A stretch of 64,000 bases of DNA from Planctomycetota bacterium (GCA_024280755.1 JAJRPN010000019.1:62001-126000), one strand, 5' to 3'; counted from the stretch's first letter, positions 26,819-36,663 are shown. A program made the numbers and translations. Notes: generated by a model from the sequence alone, not told the origin.

Positions 26819-28267
26819 ATGTCTCTTCGTTCTAAGTTTACGATTGTGCTTACGCTTTTGGGTTTGACATTGGTGATCAATGTTGTGCTCAGTGTGTGGA
26901 GTATTCGATTTCTTGAACGGGAGCTTGCTTGGCCATTGCGATCGGCACAGCCTGTGCTTTCTGGATTTCACGAAATCAAGTTGTTTGGCGAGCAGGAAGC
27001 GAAGCTTCTTGAGAATGCTCAGCATGATGCCGATCGTGGAGCCCTTGGCTTGGAGTTGATTGCTCTTGAAGACGAGATAGCGGCGGTGCTTAAAGAACTT
27101 GATGCGTTGCCTACGGTTTTGATCCGGTCTGGCGCGACAACTACAAGGAACTTAGCTGATCGGTCTGGAGTTATTGTTGGGTTGATGAATCGTTGGGTGG
27201 ATGATGGATCATTTGATGCCTTCGAGGATCTGACAGGGCAAGTTGAGTTTCGGCACGAGTTGATCGAGCGGGTTGAGGCACGGTTTCTTCAGGATGCTGG
27301 ACTTGCAGCCCATTATGGCGAGAAGTTGGCCTTTGTGATACTGAGTATCATTGGGGTTTCTGTTGGCGGGGCGATTGTGAGCGGGTTGTATGCTGCGATT
27401 TTGCTTCGGCGGTGGATTATTGAGCCGGTGGGGTTGTTGCGTGTTGGTGCCCAGAAGCTTGGGCGAGGGGAGTTTGATCATCGGATCGAGCTGCAAGCGG
27501 GCGATGAGCTTGGGCAGCTTGGCGATGAGTTTAACCGGATGGCCTCTTTGATTAAGGCGATGCAGGATGAACGGGTGGAACGCGAGCGTTTAGCAGCGAT
27601 GGGGGAGATGGCCCAGCGGACTGTGCATAACTTACGGACGCCTTTAGCGGGGATTCGTGCGCTTGCGGAAACGACGAAGAGCGAGCTTGAGGAAGGATCT
27701 GAGTTGGGTGAGATGCAGGATCGGATCATGGCATCTGTTGATCGGTTTGAGATATGGTTGCAAGGGATGTTGCGGGTTTCATCGCCTATGGCTCTCGATT
27801 TAGCATTGTTCCAGCCTGCAAAGCTTGTGGAAGATGTGATTGGTTCGTTGAATGATGCTGCGAGTGGGCGGTCTATTTTATTCGAGATGATCGATAAAGG
27901 ATTACCTGAATCTGCAACTGGTGATTCGTATCATTTGGATCAAGCGTTGACAGCGATTTTGAGTAATGCGATTGATTTCGCACCTGCTGACACCGTGATC
28001 GAGGTCCGATGTTCACATGAAGATCGTTATTGGACTGTTTGTGTGATCGATCATGGGCCAGGGATTGAATCGGGCTTGCATGCAGCGATATTTCGGCCAT
28101 ACTTTACTACGAGGAAGAGTGGGACTGGCATTGGTCTTGCAATGGTAAAGAGGATCATCGAGCAACATCACGGCATTGTTGGTGTTGAATCTCCGATTGA
28201 TCCTGTTTCGGCATCGGGAACCATGTTTATGATCAAGGTTCCCGTTGATGCGAAGACCCGCCCGTAG
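26819..28267 (+). CDS. Membrane sensor histidine kinase (NtrB/NtrY type)
   Basis: A 482-aa kinase that autophosphorylates and passes phosphate to the regulator encoded next. Membrane helices lie at about 7-28 and 168-197, leaving a periplasmic sensor region of about 140 aa. A HAMP domain (about 197-250), the H-box with H270 (TVHNLRTPLAGIR), an N-box (ILSNAIDFAPAD) and G-boxes (DHGPGIE, GTGIGLAMVKRI) follow. The signal is unknown. It is part of a run 26031-31218 on one strand. Confidence 0.92.
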   Translation: MSLRSKFTIVLTLLGLTLVINVVLSVWSIRFLERELAWPLRSAQPVLSGFHEIKLFGEQEAKLLENAQHDADRGALGLELIALEDEIAAVLKELDALPTVLIRSGATTTRNLADRSGVIVGLMNRWVDDGSFDAFEDLTGQVEFRHELIERVEARFLQDAGLAAHYGEKLAFVILSIIGVSVGGAIVSGLYAAILLRRWIIEPVGLLRVGAQKLGRGEFDHRIELQAGDELGQLGDEFNRMASLIKAMQDERVERERLAAMGEMAQRTVHNLRTPLAGIRALAETTKSELEEGSELGEMQDRIMASVDRFEIWLQGMLRVSSPMALDLALFQPAKLVEDVIGSLNDAASGRSILFEMIDKGLPESATGDSYHLDQALTAILSNAIDFAPADTVIEVRCSHEDRYWTVCVIDHGPGIESGLHAAIFRPYFTTRKSGTGIGLAMVKRIIEQHHGIVGVESPIDPVSASGTMFMIKVPVDAKTRP

Positions 28268-28303
28268 TATTAAATGGCCAGTGCTGGCCAAATGAGGTAG
28301 TAG

Positions 28304-29764
28304 ATGGCCAATATTCTGCTCATCGAAGATGATGAAACTTTACGGTTTACGATTTCGCGTGCGCTGCGAAAAGCAGAGCATGATGTGGAATCTGTTGAAT
28401 CGATCTCGCAGGCTCGCCAGTGTATTCAATCCGCTCCCTTTGATCTTGTTCTGACAGATGTTCATCTGGTTGGTGATGAGTCGGGGATTGATTTTATTGA
28501 GGAGTTACGAGCGGGTGGTTTTCGTGGCGGGGTTATTGTGATGACCGCGTTTGCCAATGTGGATGATGCTGTTCGTGCGATGAAGCTGGGCGCTGATGAC
28601 TATTTATCCAAACCGGTTCGGCTTGAGGAACTGGGTTTGATTACCGAACGGCTGCTCGAGCAGTATCGCCAATCAAAGCAGCTTCGGTTGTATCAACGGA
28701 TTCACAAGGCTGGGCAGAAAGAGAAACGGCCAATTGGTCGATCTGATATATGGATGAGAACGCTTCAGCTCGCAGAACGGTTAGCTCAGATTCCAGTTGC
28801 GAATCGAACGGTTGATCATGGGAGTTCGAATGGTGGGGCGGTGACTACTGTGCTCATTTCTGGTGAAACAGGTTCGGGAAAGGGCGTGGTTGCTCGGCAT
28901 ATCCATGCTTCTGGCAAGGACCCTGATCAGCCGTTTGTGCATGTGAACTGTACGGCGTTGCCTGGATCGTTGATCGAGAGCGAGCTCTTTGGGCATGAGA
29001 AGGGTGCGTTTACTGATGCAAAGGAGGCTCGGGAAGGTCTCTTTGAGATGGCTGATGGCGGGACAATATTCTTGGATGAGATCGGCGATTTGCCTATTGA
29101 GTTTCAAGCCAAGTTGCTGACAGTTTTGGAAGAAGGAAAGATTCGGCGGGTTGGATCGGGTAAAGAACAAACGATTCGAGTTCGTGTTCTTGCCGCGACA
29201 AACCGGGATTTGGAGAAGAAGGTTCGTGAAGGAACTTTTCGCGAAGATTTATTGTTTCGGATTAATGCGTTCACCCTGACACTGCCGAGTTTGCGTGGGC
29301 GGGGTGATGACGCTGTTGAAATTGCGGGGCATTTACTTGCCAAACTTCGCAAGGAGTATGGATTGTCTCAGATTGATTTCAGTGTGGAGTCAATCGAGCG
29401 TATTCGGGAACACAAGTGGCCGGGGAATGTGCGTGAGTTGTTTAATATGACACAGCGGGCAGCGATGCTGTGCGATGGCAAAGAGATTATCGTTTCTGAC
29501 CTTGGACTTGATCAGCGGGGAAGTGCATCAGATGCTGCTGAGCAATGTACAGCACAGGCACCGGGCGAACTTCGATTGAATTTTGAGGATGGGCCTCATT
29601 CTGCCGAGGAGATTGAAAAGATATTGATGATTCAAGCATTGGAGTTTACGAGGGGGAATGTTTCGAAGGCTGCTCGGTTGATTGGGATGCAGCGATCGAG
29701 TTTTCGGTATCGCATTGAGCGGTATGACATCGATGAGATTGTGCAGGAAATAGTTGGACGATGA
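28304..29764 (+). CDS. Sigma-54-dependent response regulator (NtrC family)
   Basis: A 486-aa regulator. The receiver domain has phospho-acceptor D52 (LVLTDVHL) and K103 (YLSKPVR). The AAA+ domain has Walker A GETGSGKG (187-194), [11 protein letters not shown] (253-263) and the sigma-54 contact loop written GAFTDA (234-239) in place of GAFTGA. The C-terminal Fis-type HTH ([18 protein letters not shown]) binds DNA. Its partner kinase is 36 bp upstream. The dockerin gene downstream overlaps its stop codon and so belongs to the same operon. Confidence 0.93.
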   Translation: MANILLIEDDETLRFTISRALRKAEHDVESVESISQARQCIQSAPFDLVLTDVHLVGDESGIDFIEELRAGGFRGGVIVMTAFANVDDAVRAMKLGADDYLSKPVRLEELGLITERLLEQYRQSKQLRLYQRIHKAGQKEKRPIGRSDIWMRTLQLAERLAQIPVANRTVDHGSSNGGAVTTVLISGETGSGKGVVARHIHASGKDPDQPFVHVNCTALPGSLIESELFGHEKGAFTDAKEAREGLFEMADGGTIFLDEIGDLPIEFQAKLLTVLEEGKIRRVGSGKEQTIRVRVLAATNRDLEKKVREGTFREDLLFRINAFTLTLPSLRGRGDDAVEIAGHLLAKLRKEYGLSQIDFSVESIERIREHKWPGNVRELFNMTQRAAMLCDGKEIIVSDLGLDQRGSASDAAEQCTAQAPGELRLNFEDGPHSAEEIEKILMIQALEFTRGNVSKAARLIGMQRSSFRYRIERYDIDEIVQEIVGR

Positions 29765-31218
29765 AGAGCTTTGTGTTCAATCTTGGTTTGGTGTGTGCTT
29801 GTTGCCCGTTGATGGCATATGAGCCTGGGGTTTGGATTGATCCAGAAGGCGATGCGGTTATTCGGCGGACAGATGTTGGCAATGATGCTGCTTTGCAGGC
29901 AGGCTTTGAGCCAATTGATTTGCTTGAGATTCGACTCGATGGTTGGATGCCTGATTTACCGACTTTGAACGCGTATGTCGGGAAGACGGTTGTTGGTGAT
30001 GCTGATTTGATGCGGATGCGATTGGTGTTTGATGGGCTGGTATCGCCGCCGGGACCTTTGGCTATTGACGGGACAAGCTATCAGCCTGCACAGTTTGGTG
30101 ATCGTCCGGCGTATGGATATATCGAGTTGGATGTCGATCATGAGAGTGACACGGGCGGCGAGTTTATGCCTTTGGCTCGGAATCGGTATCTTGCCAATGT
30201 TGGTCGGTTCTCAATGAATCCTTCCGGCTCGATATCGAGCCGAATGGTTCGCGATGCAGGTGATGTGGATTCAGATTTTAACACTGAGCCGACCTTTGAA
30301 CGAAGCGGTGGCGAGTTTACACTCATCTTGTGCGGGTGCTTTGAGCCGACAATTGTTTATCAAGATGGAAACGAAGATTCGATCTTTGATCCTGGCGAGT
30401 TGTGGGTTGTCAATGGTCGGTTCTTTGAACGCTTCGAGGCCTATCAAGATGAGAGTGCGTTCTTTGGTGGATCAGACTTTGGCTTGTTTGACCCTGAGGT
30501 TGACCTCTTGTACACACATGACTCTGATGCTGATCAAACAACGATTACCCTTGTATTCCCGATCACACAGCTCGGGGCATCAATTCTTGATGGGACGAGT
30601 GAGCAAGGGATTGATTTTAGTTTGTCGAACCATACATCAATCGAAGAGGCGTTAGATGACTTGATCGATGGAGTGCCGTTTACCAATGGTGATCTTCGAC
30701 AGTTAATTGAGGGCTGGGATGGTCAAGAAGTTTCTAATTTTCGTGATCCAACGGAATGGATCGTCAGGGCGTTGGTGGGAACTGCTCCGATAGTGTTTGA
30801 TCCGAGTGCATTGTTTGTTTGGACAGATACGGGATTTGGGGAAGTGTTCGGCGACCTCAATGATGATGAGATTTCGGATATATTGGATGTCGAAATAATT
30901 GAAGAGGCTATCGCCGATCGCGATGGTACATCAAAGGACGCTGACGGAACGGTCAACGGTCAAGTTGCGATATCGAACTTTGGATTCTCCTTTGATATCA
31001 ATGATCTCAATGGCGATGGGGTAATTTCATTTGCAGATACTTCATTGATTCCATGCCTTGCGGATCTGAACGGTGATGGGCTATTGAACTTCTTTGATGT
31101 GTCTGCGTTTTTAAGTTTTTACGGTGCAAACAACCTCGCCGCTGATTTGAACAACGACGGGGTTCTGAATTTTTTCGATATTTCTCGATTCTTGTTGCTG
31201 TTTGCAGCCGGGTGTTAG
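29761..31218 (+). CDS. GC-type dockerin-tailed secreted protein
   Basis: A 485-aa protein with ATG overlapping the TGA of the regulator gene (ATGA), so the two are translationally coupled. An N-terminal signal peptide (FVFNLGLVCACCPLMA) leads a large acidic extracellular domain of unknown function. The tail has two repeats, ADLNGDGLLNFFDVSAFL and ADLNNDGVLNFFDISRFL, and ends AAGC. Coupling to an NtrC-type regulator is unusual for a structural exoprotein and suggests it is a target or accessory of the same signalling pathway. Confidence 0.85.
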   Translation: MKSFVFNLGLVCACCPLMAYEPGVWIDPEGDAVIRRTDVGNDAALQAGFEPIDLLEIRLDGWMPDLPTLNAYVGKTVVGDADLMRMRLVFDGLVSPPGPLAIDGTSYQPAQFGDRPAYGYIELDVDHESDTGGEFMPLARNRYLANVGRFSMNPSGSISSRMVRDAGDVDSDFNTEPTFERSGGEFTLILCGCFEPTIVYQDGNEDSIFDPGELWVVNGRFFERFEAYQDESAFFGGSDFGLFDPEVDLLYTHDSDADQTTITLVFPITQLGASILDGTSEQGIDFSLSNHTSIEEALDDLIDGVPFTNGDLRQLIEGWDGQEVSNFRDPTEWIVRALVGTAPIVFDPSALFVWTDTGFGEVFGDLNDDEISDILDVEIIEEAIADRDGTSKDADGTVNGQVAISNFGFSFDINDLNGDGVISFADTSLIPCLADLNGDGLLNFFDVSAFLSFYGANNLAADLNNDGVLNFFDISRFLLLFAAGC

Positions 31219-31598
31219 CGGTAATATTTTCCGCCGTGCTTGGCTTTCCAAGTAGCATCGGTTTTCTCGATTGTGAGGAGCGTTTTTTTCCAAACTGCGG
31301 GATGCACATTGACAACAGAACTTGACGAGTCGTCCTTGATAAGCGACTTGGATCGGATTTAGTTCCTAGCCTGAGATAGGGCCGGTGTTGAATGGGTGGA
31401 CAACTGCAATAGCCGCTTGTTATTCAACCAGATCGACTGATCCGTTTGTATTACGAGTTGGGGAAGCTCAACGATTGATCAATCGTGAGATGTGTTGGTC
31501 ATCGGACTCATTCAAGAGAACTCGTACTTCAGTTGATAGTGGTAGTGTGGGAGTAGGGAGAGGATTAAGATTGTCTATCCAATTTGCCCCTCAACTTT
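31219..31598. other. Intergenic region without a supported gene
   Basis: These 380 bp lie between the convergent dockerin gene and the WXG/FtsK operon. A 30-codon GTG-started minus-strand frame ending at 31215 (ending WKAKHGGKYYR) and a plus-strand frame at 31385 were examined; neither has a convincing start or composition. Confidence 0.5.
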
Positions 31599-31874
31599 TC
31601 ATTCAGGCGCGGATTCTTCGAAGCCGAAGCCTTTGACTGGGAATGCGCCTTGCTTGGCGACGAGGGTGGCCAGTTTGTTGAATGCTTCTTCACGCGACTC
31701 GGTTTCACCCTCTTTGGAAGCTGTTTTGCTCAATCGCTTGCCATTGATTTCGCAAGTTGCGATTGCTTTGAAGAGTTGTTTTTTGGCAGGGCGATATGGC
31801 TGACCTGGAGGTGTTGAGACGGATTGTGGGCGTTCAACAATGCGTACACCGATTTTGATTGCTTGCTTGCTCAT
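31599..31874 (-). CDS. 91-aa protein, last gene of the WXG/FtsK operon
   Basis: A small soluble protein with a basic N-terminal half (KIGVRIVERP, YRPAKKQLFKAI) and an acidic, helical C-terminal half (ESREEAFNKLATLVAKQG). No known family is recognised. It begins 39 nt after the FtsK-like gene. Its size is near that of EsaB/YukD proteins of Firmicutes type VII systems, but no ubiquitin-like pattern is visible, so homology is not claimed. Confidence 0.6.
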   Translation of the reverse strand: MSKQAIKIGVRIVERPQSVSTPPGQPYRPAKKQLFKAIATCEINGKRLSKTASKEGETESREEAFNKLATLVAKQGAFPVKGFGFEESAPE

Positions 31875-31913
31875 TGGTTGCCTTTGGCTTCTCTTGATCG
31901 AGACACAGTTTAC

Positions 31914-34900
31914 TCAGTCATCATTTTGGCGTATTGTAGCGAGATGTTGGGCAGCGGCCTTGGCAGTGCTTGCATTGGGGAGGTCAATTGGGATGAACTT
32001 CTGGAGCGTTCCTGCGACATCGTCTGCGAGAATCGCCCGGTTGGCTCCGAGGGTTGACGCGATTGAGGAATCAACGAGGGCTGCGGAATCTGAGGCACTC
32101 ATTTGCATCAAGGCTCGAAGCCCAAACTCGCGAACGGTTGATCGTTCCATGGCCCGTTCAACATTCGTCAGGGTGTCGCACCATGCGAGTGTCCATACGC
32201 CGACGGCTGGGCCTTCACGGAGAATATTGGCGAGAGATTTATCGGAGCTTTGTGCTTCGCTAGAGTCATCCCTCGAGAATGAGTAGTCGTCACTCTTGCG
32301 TAGCGAGCGTAAGCGGTGAATCCCGGCAAGGACAAGGATGATGGGATCGCCGGCGTGTTCGCCCCGCTCGATGATTGTTTGGTTGATCTCGGAAACGATT
32401 TCGTCTGCCTTGTGATGCGTGACGAGTTGTGCATTGATATCGGATGCGGTGATGGCGGCTGAAATGCGTCCATACATCGCGTCATCATCGGGTGTTGGAT
32501 CGATCACGAATACGCGTGTCTTGGGCGTTGCTCCGGCGGTGATGGTTGATGCCATGAGCATGCCTAAGGCGGGTTCTGGCTGCGGGCCGATGATGAGCAA
32601 GTTTGCGCCAGATCGTTTTTGGAGCGAGACAGATGTTGGTGGTGCGATGGCAACCGCATCACCAAGGAGTATGCGTGGTGATTTACTTATTGGGAATGCT
32701 TGGCTTAAGGCAGCTGCGGACTTGTCGAACTGGGCAGGAAGATTGCCTTCGAATACAACTGTTGGAGGGTACTCCTTCAACTGTTTCGGAAGCTGTGAAA
32801 GACAAGAATCTCTTTGGGCGTCGGGGAGCCACGCGGTTTGGAATGGGCTGTTGCCTTCGACGAGTCCGCCGGCGTTGTTGTAGATCGCTTCGCCTGGTCG
32901 TTCGAGTAGTCTTGCAGCGTTATTGTCTTCGCCGAGGATGAGATAGGAATCTGCTTCTGAGCATTGCAATGCGATACGCACGCCAATTTGCCCGAGTGTT
33001 GAACGGGCGAGGGAATACGCTCCTGCGAGTGTTTGTGATCCAAGGACAACATGCACACCAAAGGCTCGGCCTTGACGGACGAGTCGATCGAGCAGGAGTG
33101 TTGCTTCTGAAGAAACCTCGTCGTCCTCGGTGAAAAACTCCTGGAACTCATCGATCAAGAGCAAGACGCGTGGGAGTGATTCTTGGGGAGCCAACGAACG
33201 GGCGGCTGCGAGATCTTGAGCGCCGAGTTTGCGGAAGAGCTCGCCTCGGGTTGTGAGTTCATCATCAAGACGCTTCAGAACCGAGAGTCCAAACTCACGA
33301 TCGGATTCGATGGCGACCGCTCGGATATGGGGGGCCGTGCCCTTTGTGTATGCTTTGAACTCAACTCCCTTTTTAAAGTCAATAAGATAGAGTTCGAGCT
33401 CGTCGGGTGAATGCCAAAGGGCGGCTGCGGTGATGATCACATGGAGCAATGTCGATTTACCAGAACCCGTTCGCCCTGCGATCAATGCGTGCTGACGCGT
33501 ACCCATGCCAAGGCGGAGTTCTTGATTTTTTTGTGCCCCTGATCGCCCGATTGGGATTACAAGCTCGTGATCGCACGAGCGAGTCCACTGCGAACTTTCT
33601 TCTGGAGCCAAGCGATCGAATGGGACCTCGACTCGGCCGGCTTGTGTTCCAGCTTGTGCAACACGCTCAAGAACATCTGAAACGATTGAGTCTTCTGGTT
33701 CGACTATGGGTGAGATGACAGTTTCCTCAAATCGATCATCAATGATCTGAGGCACACCTTGCTCAAACTGCATCGTAAGCGTTGTCGAGTTGAGGGTTTC
33801 AGCGGTGAGTGGGGGGGGGAACGATTCAGCGATGTCGGTAGAAAGGATGGCGTATACGCCGCACCGAGGTCCTGTTTCCAAAATGCTTTTTAATCGAGCA
33901 GCACCATTTTCTGTCAGAGCTGCGGGGAGATCTGCGATCACTACAAACCGATAGGGCTCAGAGATTTCTCCTGCGGCTCGGTTGTAATCTTCGATTGTTT
34001 CGTAATCCGCTCTGAGGTATTTTTGAATCACCGTCTGCATGTGCTCGGTTATATCAGCGAGTTGGCGTTCGATTTTCTGTGGATCTGACCAGATACGATT
34101 GCCTACGGGCGAAGGTTCTTGATCTGACAGCGGCATAAATCCTGCGAATGATTGTCCGATCTCAACCGGATCTGCCATCATGAAACGGACCTTGCCAGCA
34201 GGGAATGATGCGAGGATGCGAAGCATGACCGATCGCATAGTCGAGAATGCACTCGATCGGCTTTGTGCATCGTGGCGAATCAGCAAAGAATGTGAACCCG
34301 GAAGCGAATACACAATCGGAGTTTGTATCTGACCTGGTAGTGCGAGTGTACTTTGAAGATCTGGATCAAGTTGATCAACTCTTGATTGAATGTTCAAGCA
34401 CGCATTCGCAAGAGTGATGACCTGAGGAACAGCCTGCGGCTGAGGCATAGCGGCGGTTGTGGCCCATGATGGATTTGAGTATTTTTCTTGATCCTGAGTT
34501 ATTTGTATTCTTTGTTTTGCGATAGAAACAGCTTCGATAAGTTGGTGTCGAGCCTGTGCACCAAGCGTATCGTACTTTTCTTGAGCATCCCGAGTCAACT
34601 TTGTACAAAGGCTGTTGGCTGATGCGATTTCGGCTTCATGCTTTTGGTGTGCTGCTGATATCAACCTCGTTTCGAGAACCTTGAGTGCTTCAAGGTCTTT
34701 GTTTCGGCGGGTAGAAAGCTCGTCAGAAATTTCCTCATAATTCTCATGTGCTTGACGCACCACAGAACCAGTTTTTCGCTCGCTGTTTTGTGCGATCACC
34801 TGATATGCCTTCGTTGCAAAGCCAATCTCTCGCTTGTTCTTGGCTTGTATCTCAGCGGTACGAGAATTGTGCTGGATGGAATAAATCGCTGAGAGCGATT

Positions 34901-35609
34901 CAATTTCAGACTTTGCTTGCAAAATCAGGCAGTAGATTTCTTTGCCAAGCTCAACCGATTTCTTTCGGCTACGGAAGAGTTTGAGGAGCGGGTTGTCTGC
35001 GGCATTTTCGATAGCCAACTCAATCTCATCCATCAAGTTATTCAAACTCTGAGCATTTGGTTGCTCCTGCGACACTGGCGGATCAATTGATTCGCTCATG
35101 AGCATTGTAGTGACCGTCTGGCCGAGTTCTTGAGCAAGGCGTGACTGTGACTCTTCTAAACGCTCAGATAAGTTCTTGATTGTTTTTTCATTGAGTAGGC
35201 ATTCAGATTGAGCTTTATGGAGTGAAGATTCGAGTTGAGCGTCCTCAAGCCATACTGTTTCTTCGTACACTTTTTTGGCTTTTTTCAGATGGTTATTGTG
35301 TATGCCCTTGGCTTCTCCCTCTTCTTTGGATCGTTCAGCAGCAGCCTTCTTGAGTAATGCAGATTGTTTTTCATCTATTTCAAAGCGTGTTTTCTTGGCT
35401 TTCTGCTCGGTAATAGCCAGTGTTTGCTCGAGTTCCTCGTTCGCTACATTGACTTTGTAGTCGCAGCTTTGAGAAGCAGATGAAGCGACTTTTTCAAAGC
35501 TTGCTTTCGCAGATGCGATTGTGTGGAGATAGTGATCAAGTTCAACTCTTATCGCAGCAAAGCCATCGGCCTGGGTGTCGAAGCTTGGCGAATAGTTTTC
35601 TGTACTCAT
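31914..35609 (-). CDS. Coiled-coil FtsK/EccC-like triple-ATPase protein
   Basis: A 1,231-aa protein. Residues about 20-410 are a long, charged coiled coil with no membrane helix, in place of the N-terminal membrane segments of EccC/EssC. Three RecA-like FtsK/SpoIIIE domains follow. The first (about 445-640) has no Walker A. The second has GRTGSGKST (712-719) and Walker B RVLLLIDEFQEF (D820, E821). The third (about 970-1215) keeps the fold pattern but has IIGPQPEPALG where Walker A should be. Three tandem ATPase domains resemble type VII secretion ATPases, and WXG100-like genes sit upstream in the same operon. A DNA translocase role is possible but less supported. Confidence 0.85.
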   Translation of the reverse strand: MSTENYSPSFDTQADGFAAIRVELDHYLHTIASAKASFEKVASSASQSCDYKVNVANEELEQTLAITEQKAKKTRFEIDEKQSALLKKAAAERSKEEGEAKGIHNNHLKKAKKVYEETVWLEDAQLESSLHKAQSECLLNEKTIKNLSERLEESQSRLAQELGQTVTTMLMSESIDPPVSQEQPNAQSLNNLMDEIELAIENAADNPLLKLFRSRKKSVELGKEIYCLILQAKSEIESLSAIYSIQHNSRTAEIQAKNKREIGFATKAYQVIAQNSERKTGSVVRQAHENYEEISDELSTRRNKDLEALKVLETRLISAAHQKHEAEIASANSLCTKLTRDAQEKYDTLGAQARHQLIEAVSIAKQRIQITQDQEKYSNPSWATTAAMPQPQAVPQVITLANACLNIQSRVDQLDPDLQSTLALPGQIQTPIVYSLPGSHSLLIRHDAQSRSSAFSTMRSVMLRILASFPAGKVRFMMADPVEIGQSFAGFMPLSDQEPSPVGNRIWSDPQKIERQLADITEHMQTVIQKYLRADYETIEDYNRAAGEISEPYRFVVIADLPAALTENGAARLKSILETGPRCGVYAILSTDIAESFPPPLTAETLNSTTLTMQFEQGVPQIIDDRFEETVISPIVEPEDSIVSDVLERVAQAGTQAGRVEVPFDRLAPEESSQWTRSCDHELVIPIGRSGAQKNQELRLGMGTRQHALIAGRTGSGKSTLLHVIITAAALWHSPDELELYLIDFKKGVEFKAYTKGTAPHIRAVAIESDREFGLSVLKRLDDELTTRGELFRKLGAQDLAAARSLAPQESLPRVLLLIDEFQEFFTEDDEVSSEATLLLDRLVRQGRAFGVHVVLGSQTLAGAYSLARSTLGQIGVRIALQCSEADSYLILGEDNNAARLLERPGEAIYNNAGGLVEGNSPFQTAWLPDAQRDSCLSQLPKQLKEYPPTVVFEGNLPAQFDKSAAALSQAFPISKSPRILLGDAVAIAPPTSVSLQKRSGANLLIIGPQPEPALGMLMASTITAGATPKTRVFVIDPTPDDDAMYGRISAAITASDINAQLVTHHKADEIVSEINQTIIERGEHAGDPIILVLAGIHRLRSLRKSDDYSFSRDDSSEAQSSDKSLANILREGPAVGVWTLAWCDTLTNVERAMERSTVREFGLRALMQMSASDSAALVDSSIASTLGANRAILADDVAGTLQKFIPIDLPNASTAKAAAQHLATIRQNDD

Positions 35610-35627
35610 TTGGTTACTCGCATAGAG

Positions 35628-35840
35628 TTATTCGCACGCACGCTTGGCCTCATCACATACAGATTGTAACCGATCCATCGCGTCACCGGCTTGGCGGGCG
35701 GCTGTTTCGATCGGCGAAATAAACTCTTCTTCAAACTGAGCTGCGGTTGCATCATTCCAGGCACTATGACACCTGCGCCAAGCATGGTGCAAGACACCTA
35801 CGGCATCTGCAAGTATTCCTTTTCCAGCGGCTTGGCTCAT
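35628..35840 (-). CDS. Small WXG100-like helical protein (70 aa)
   Basis: The start overlaps the stop of the preceding gene (ATGA), and the FtsK-like gene begins 18 nt after its end. The pattern HHAWRRCHSAWNDATAAQFEEEF, split by a Trp-Asn-Asp turn, then a second amphipathic helix (AARQAGDAMDRLQSVCDEA), resembles WXG100 hairpins, although the turn is W-N-D and not W-x-G. It is shorter than typical ESAT-6 proteins. Probably a secreted substrate or structural partner of the ATPase. Confidence 0.65.
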   Translation of the reverse strand: MSQAAGKGILADAVGVLHHAWRRCHSAWNDATAAQFEEEFISPIETAARQAGDAMDRLQSVCDEAKRACE

Positions 35841-36388
35841 GAAGACTCCTCAGATGCTTGATCAGAATCAGGCGTGCTCGGGATTGTATCTATCTTTGGT
35901 TTCGTTTCGCTCGGTGCTGCCAGTGATGTATAGTTATCGAGTGCATTGGCGAGTGAGTCGAGCCGTGATATAGCCGTGGTGAGACTGATGCGGGCAAGGG
36001 TTGCCATTGGCTGAATAGACGCTCGATAACGGACTGTTTCTTTTTCAAGCATCCTGATCCAGTACCGTGTTCGTTCATACTTCTCCTCGGCCTCGCGCAC
36101 TTGTCGCTTGGCGTGCTCGAATGCCTTTCTCGCATCGACTGAAGGTCGAGGATTATCTCCTGTGGTTTGTTGCACAAGCTTTGTATTTGCTCGAACAGCA
36201 TGTTCAGAACGAATACGGATCTGGCGTTTCCAATGAGGTAGTTTTTCGCGTTGCAACATCCCGAGCACTTTCGACGCTTCGCTCTCGGTGCTCCGTAGTG
36301 CAACTTGTGAGTTTTCGCCAAAGCGGATAAGTGCGGGGCGCAAATCTCTGAGCGACTCAATATTGGTGACATGTGCAGAAGAGCCCAT
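35837..36388 (-). CDS. Coiled-coil protein of the WXG/FtsK operon (183 aa)
   Basis: A soluble, highly charged helical protein (FEHAKRQVREAEEKYERTRY, with heptad-like spacing) and a disordered acidic C-terminus rich in Ser, Pro and Asp. No signal peptide. It starts 2 nt after the WXG100-like gene and overlaps the next start. No known family is recognised; the gene order suggests a chaperone-like or structural partner of the small WXG-like proteins. This is inference from context. Confidence 0.65.
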   Translation of the reverse strand: MGSSAHVTNIESLRDLRPALIRFGENSQVALRSTESEASKVLGMLQREKLPHWKRQIRIRSEHAVRANTKLVQQTTGDNPRPSVDARKAFEHAKRQVREAEEKYERTRYWIRMLEKETVRYRASIQPMATLARISLTTAISRLDSLANALDNYTSLAAPSETKPKIDTIPSTPDSDQASEESS

Positions 36389-36390
36389 GT

Positions 36391-36663
36391 TTATCGCTGC
36401 CTCAGATATTCTTCGAGGCGATCTGCCTTACGAAGCAAAAACGGAATCTGCTCATCAATTGCTTCTTGAAACTTGGCGAGTTGACGCATGGTTTGTTCAA
36501 ACTCGTTCTGGAACTTTGCGTGTTCTTGATCGCGCCAAGATTGGCTTAGATTGGCCATCTGCCCGTTCATCTGGGAGAGCTGTTGATCCATGCTGGATCC
36601 AAAACGCTTGAGTAACTGAGCGAATCGGCGTATTTCTTCAGGATCTGCAACTGCTTTGGCCAT
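36391..36663 (-). CDS. WXG100-family-like protein (90 aa), first gene of the operon
   Basis: A two-helix hairpin protein of typical ESAT-6 length. The first helix (PEEIRRFAQLLKRFGSSMDQ) leads to LSQSWRDQEHAKFQNEFEQ, where the Trp turn (W-R-D in place of W-x-G) and following F-x3-F spacing match the superfamily, and a second helix ends LRKADRLEEYLRQR. In type VII systems such proteins are exported as dimers and dock on the ATPase. Here it heads a tightly packed minus-strand operon with the FtsK-like ATPase. Confidence 0.78.
   Translation of the reverse strand: MAKAVADPEEIRRFAQLLKRFGSSMDQQLSQMNGQMANLSQSWRDQEHAKFQNEFEQTMRQLAKFQEAIDEQIPFLLRKADRLEEYLRQR

Noticed and set aside
31215-31307. 30-codon minus-strand frame started by GTG and ending WKAKHGGKYYR
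   Set aside because: There is no ribosome binding site, a stop codon lies a few codons upstream of the usable region, and no family is recognised. Kept only as a note.
31385-31636. 83-codon plus-strand ORF between the dockerin gene and the WXG operon
   Set aside because: It overlaps the 91-aa gene antisense and has no start signal or recognisable protein features.
31914-36663. Calling the WXG/FtsK cluster a full type VII secretion system
   Set aside because: No membrane channel, protease or EssB/EccB-like gene is present and the ATPase lacks membrane helices, so only a type VII-like label is justified.
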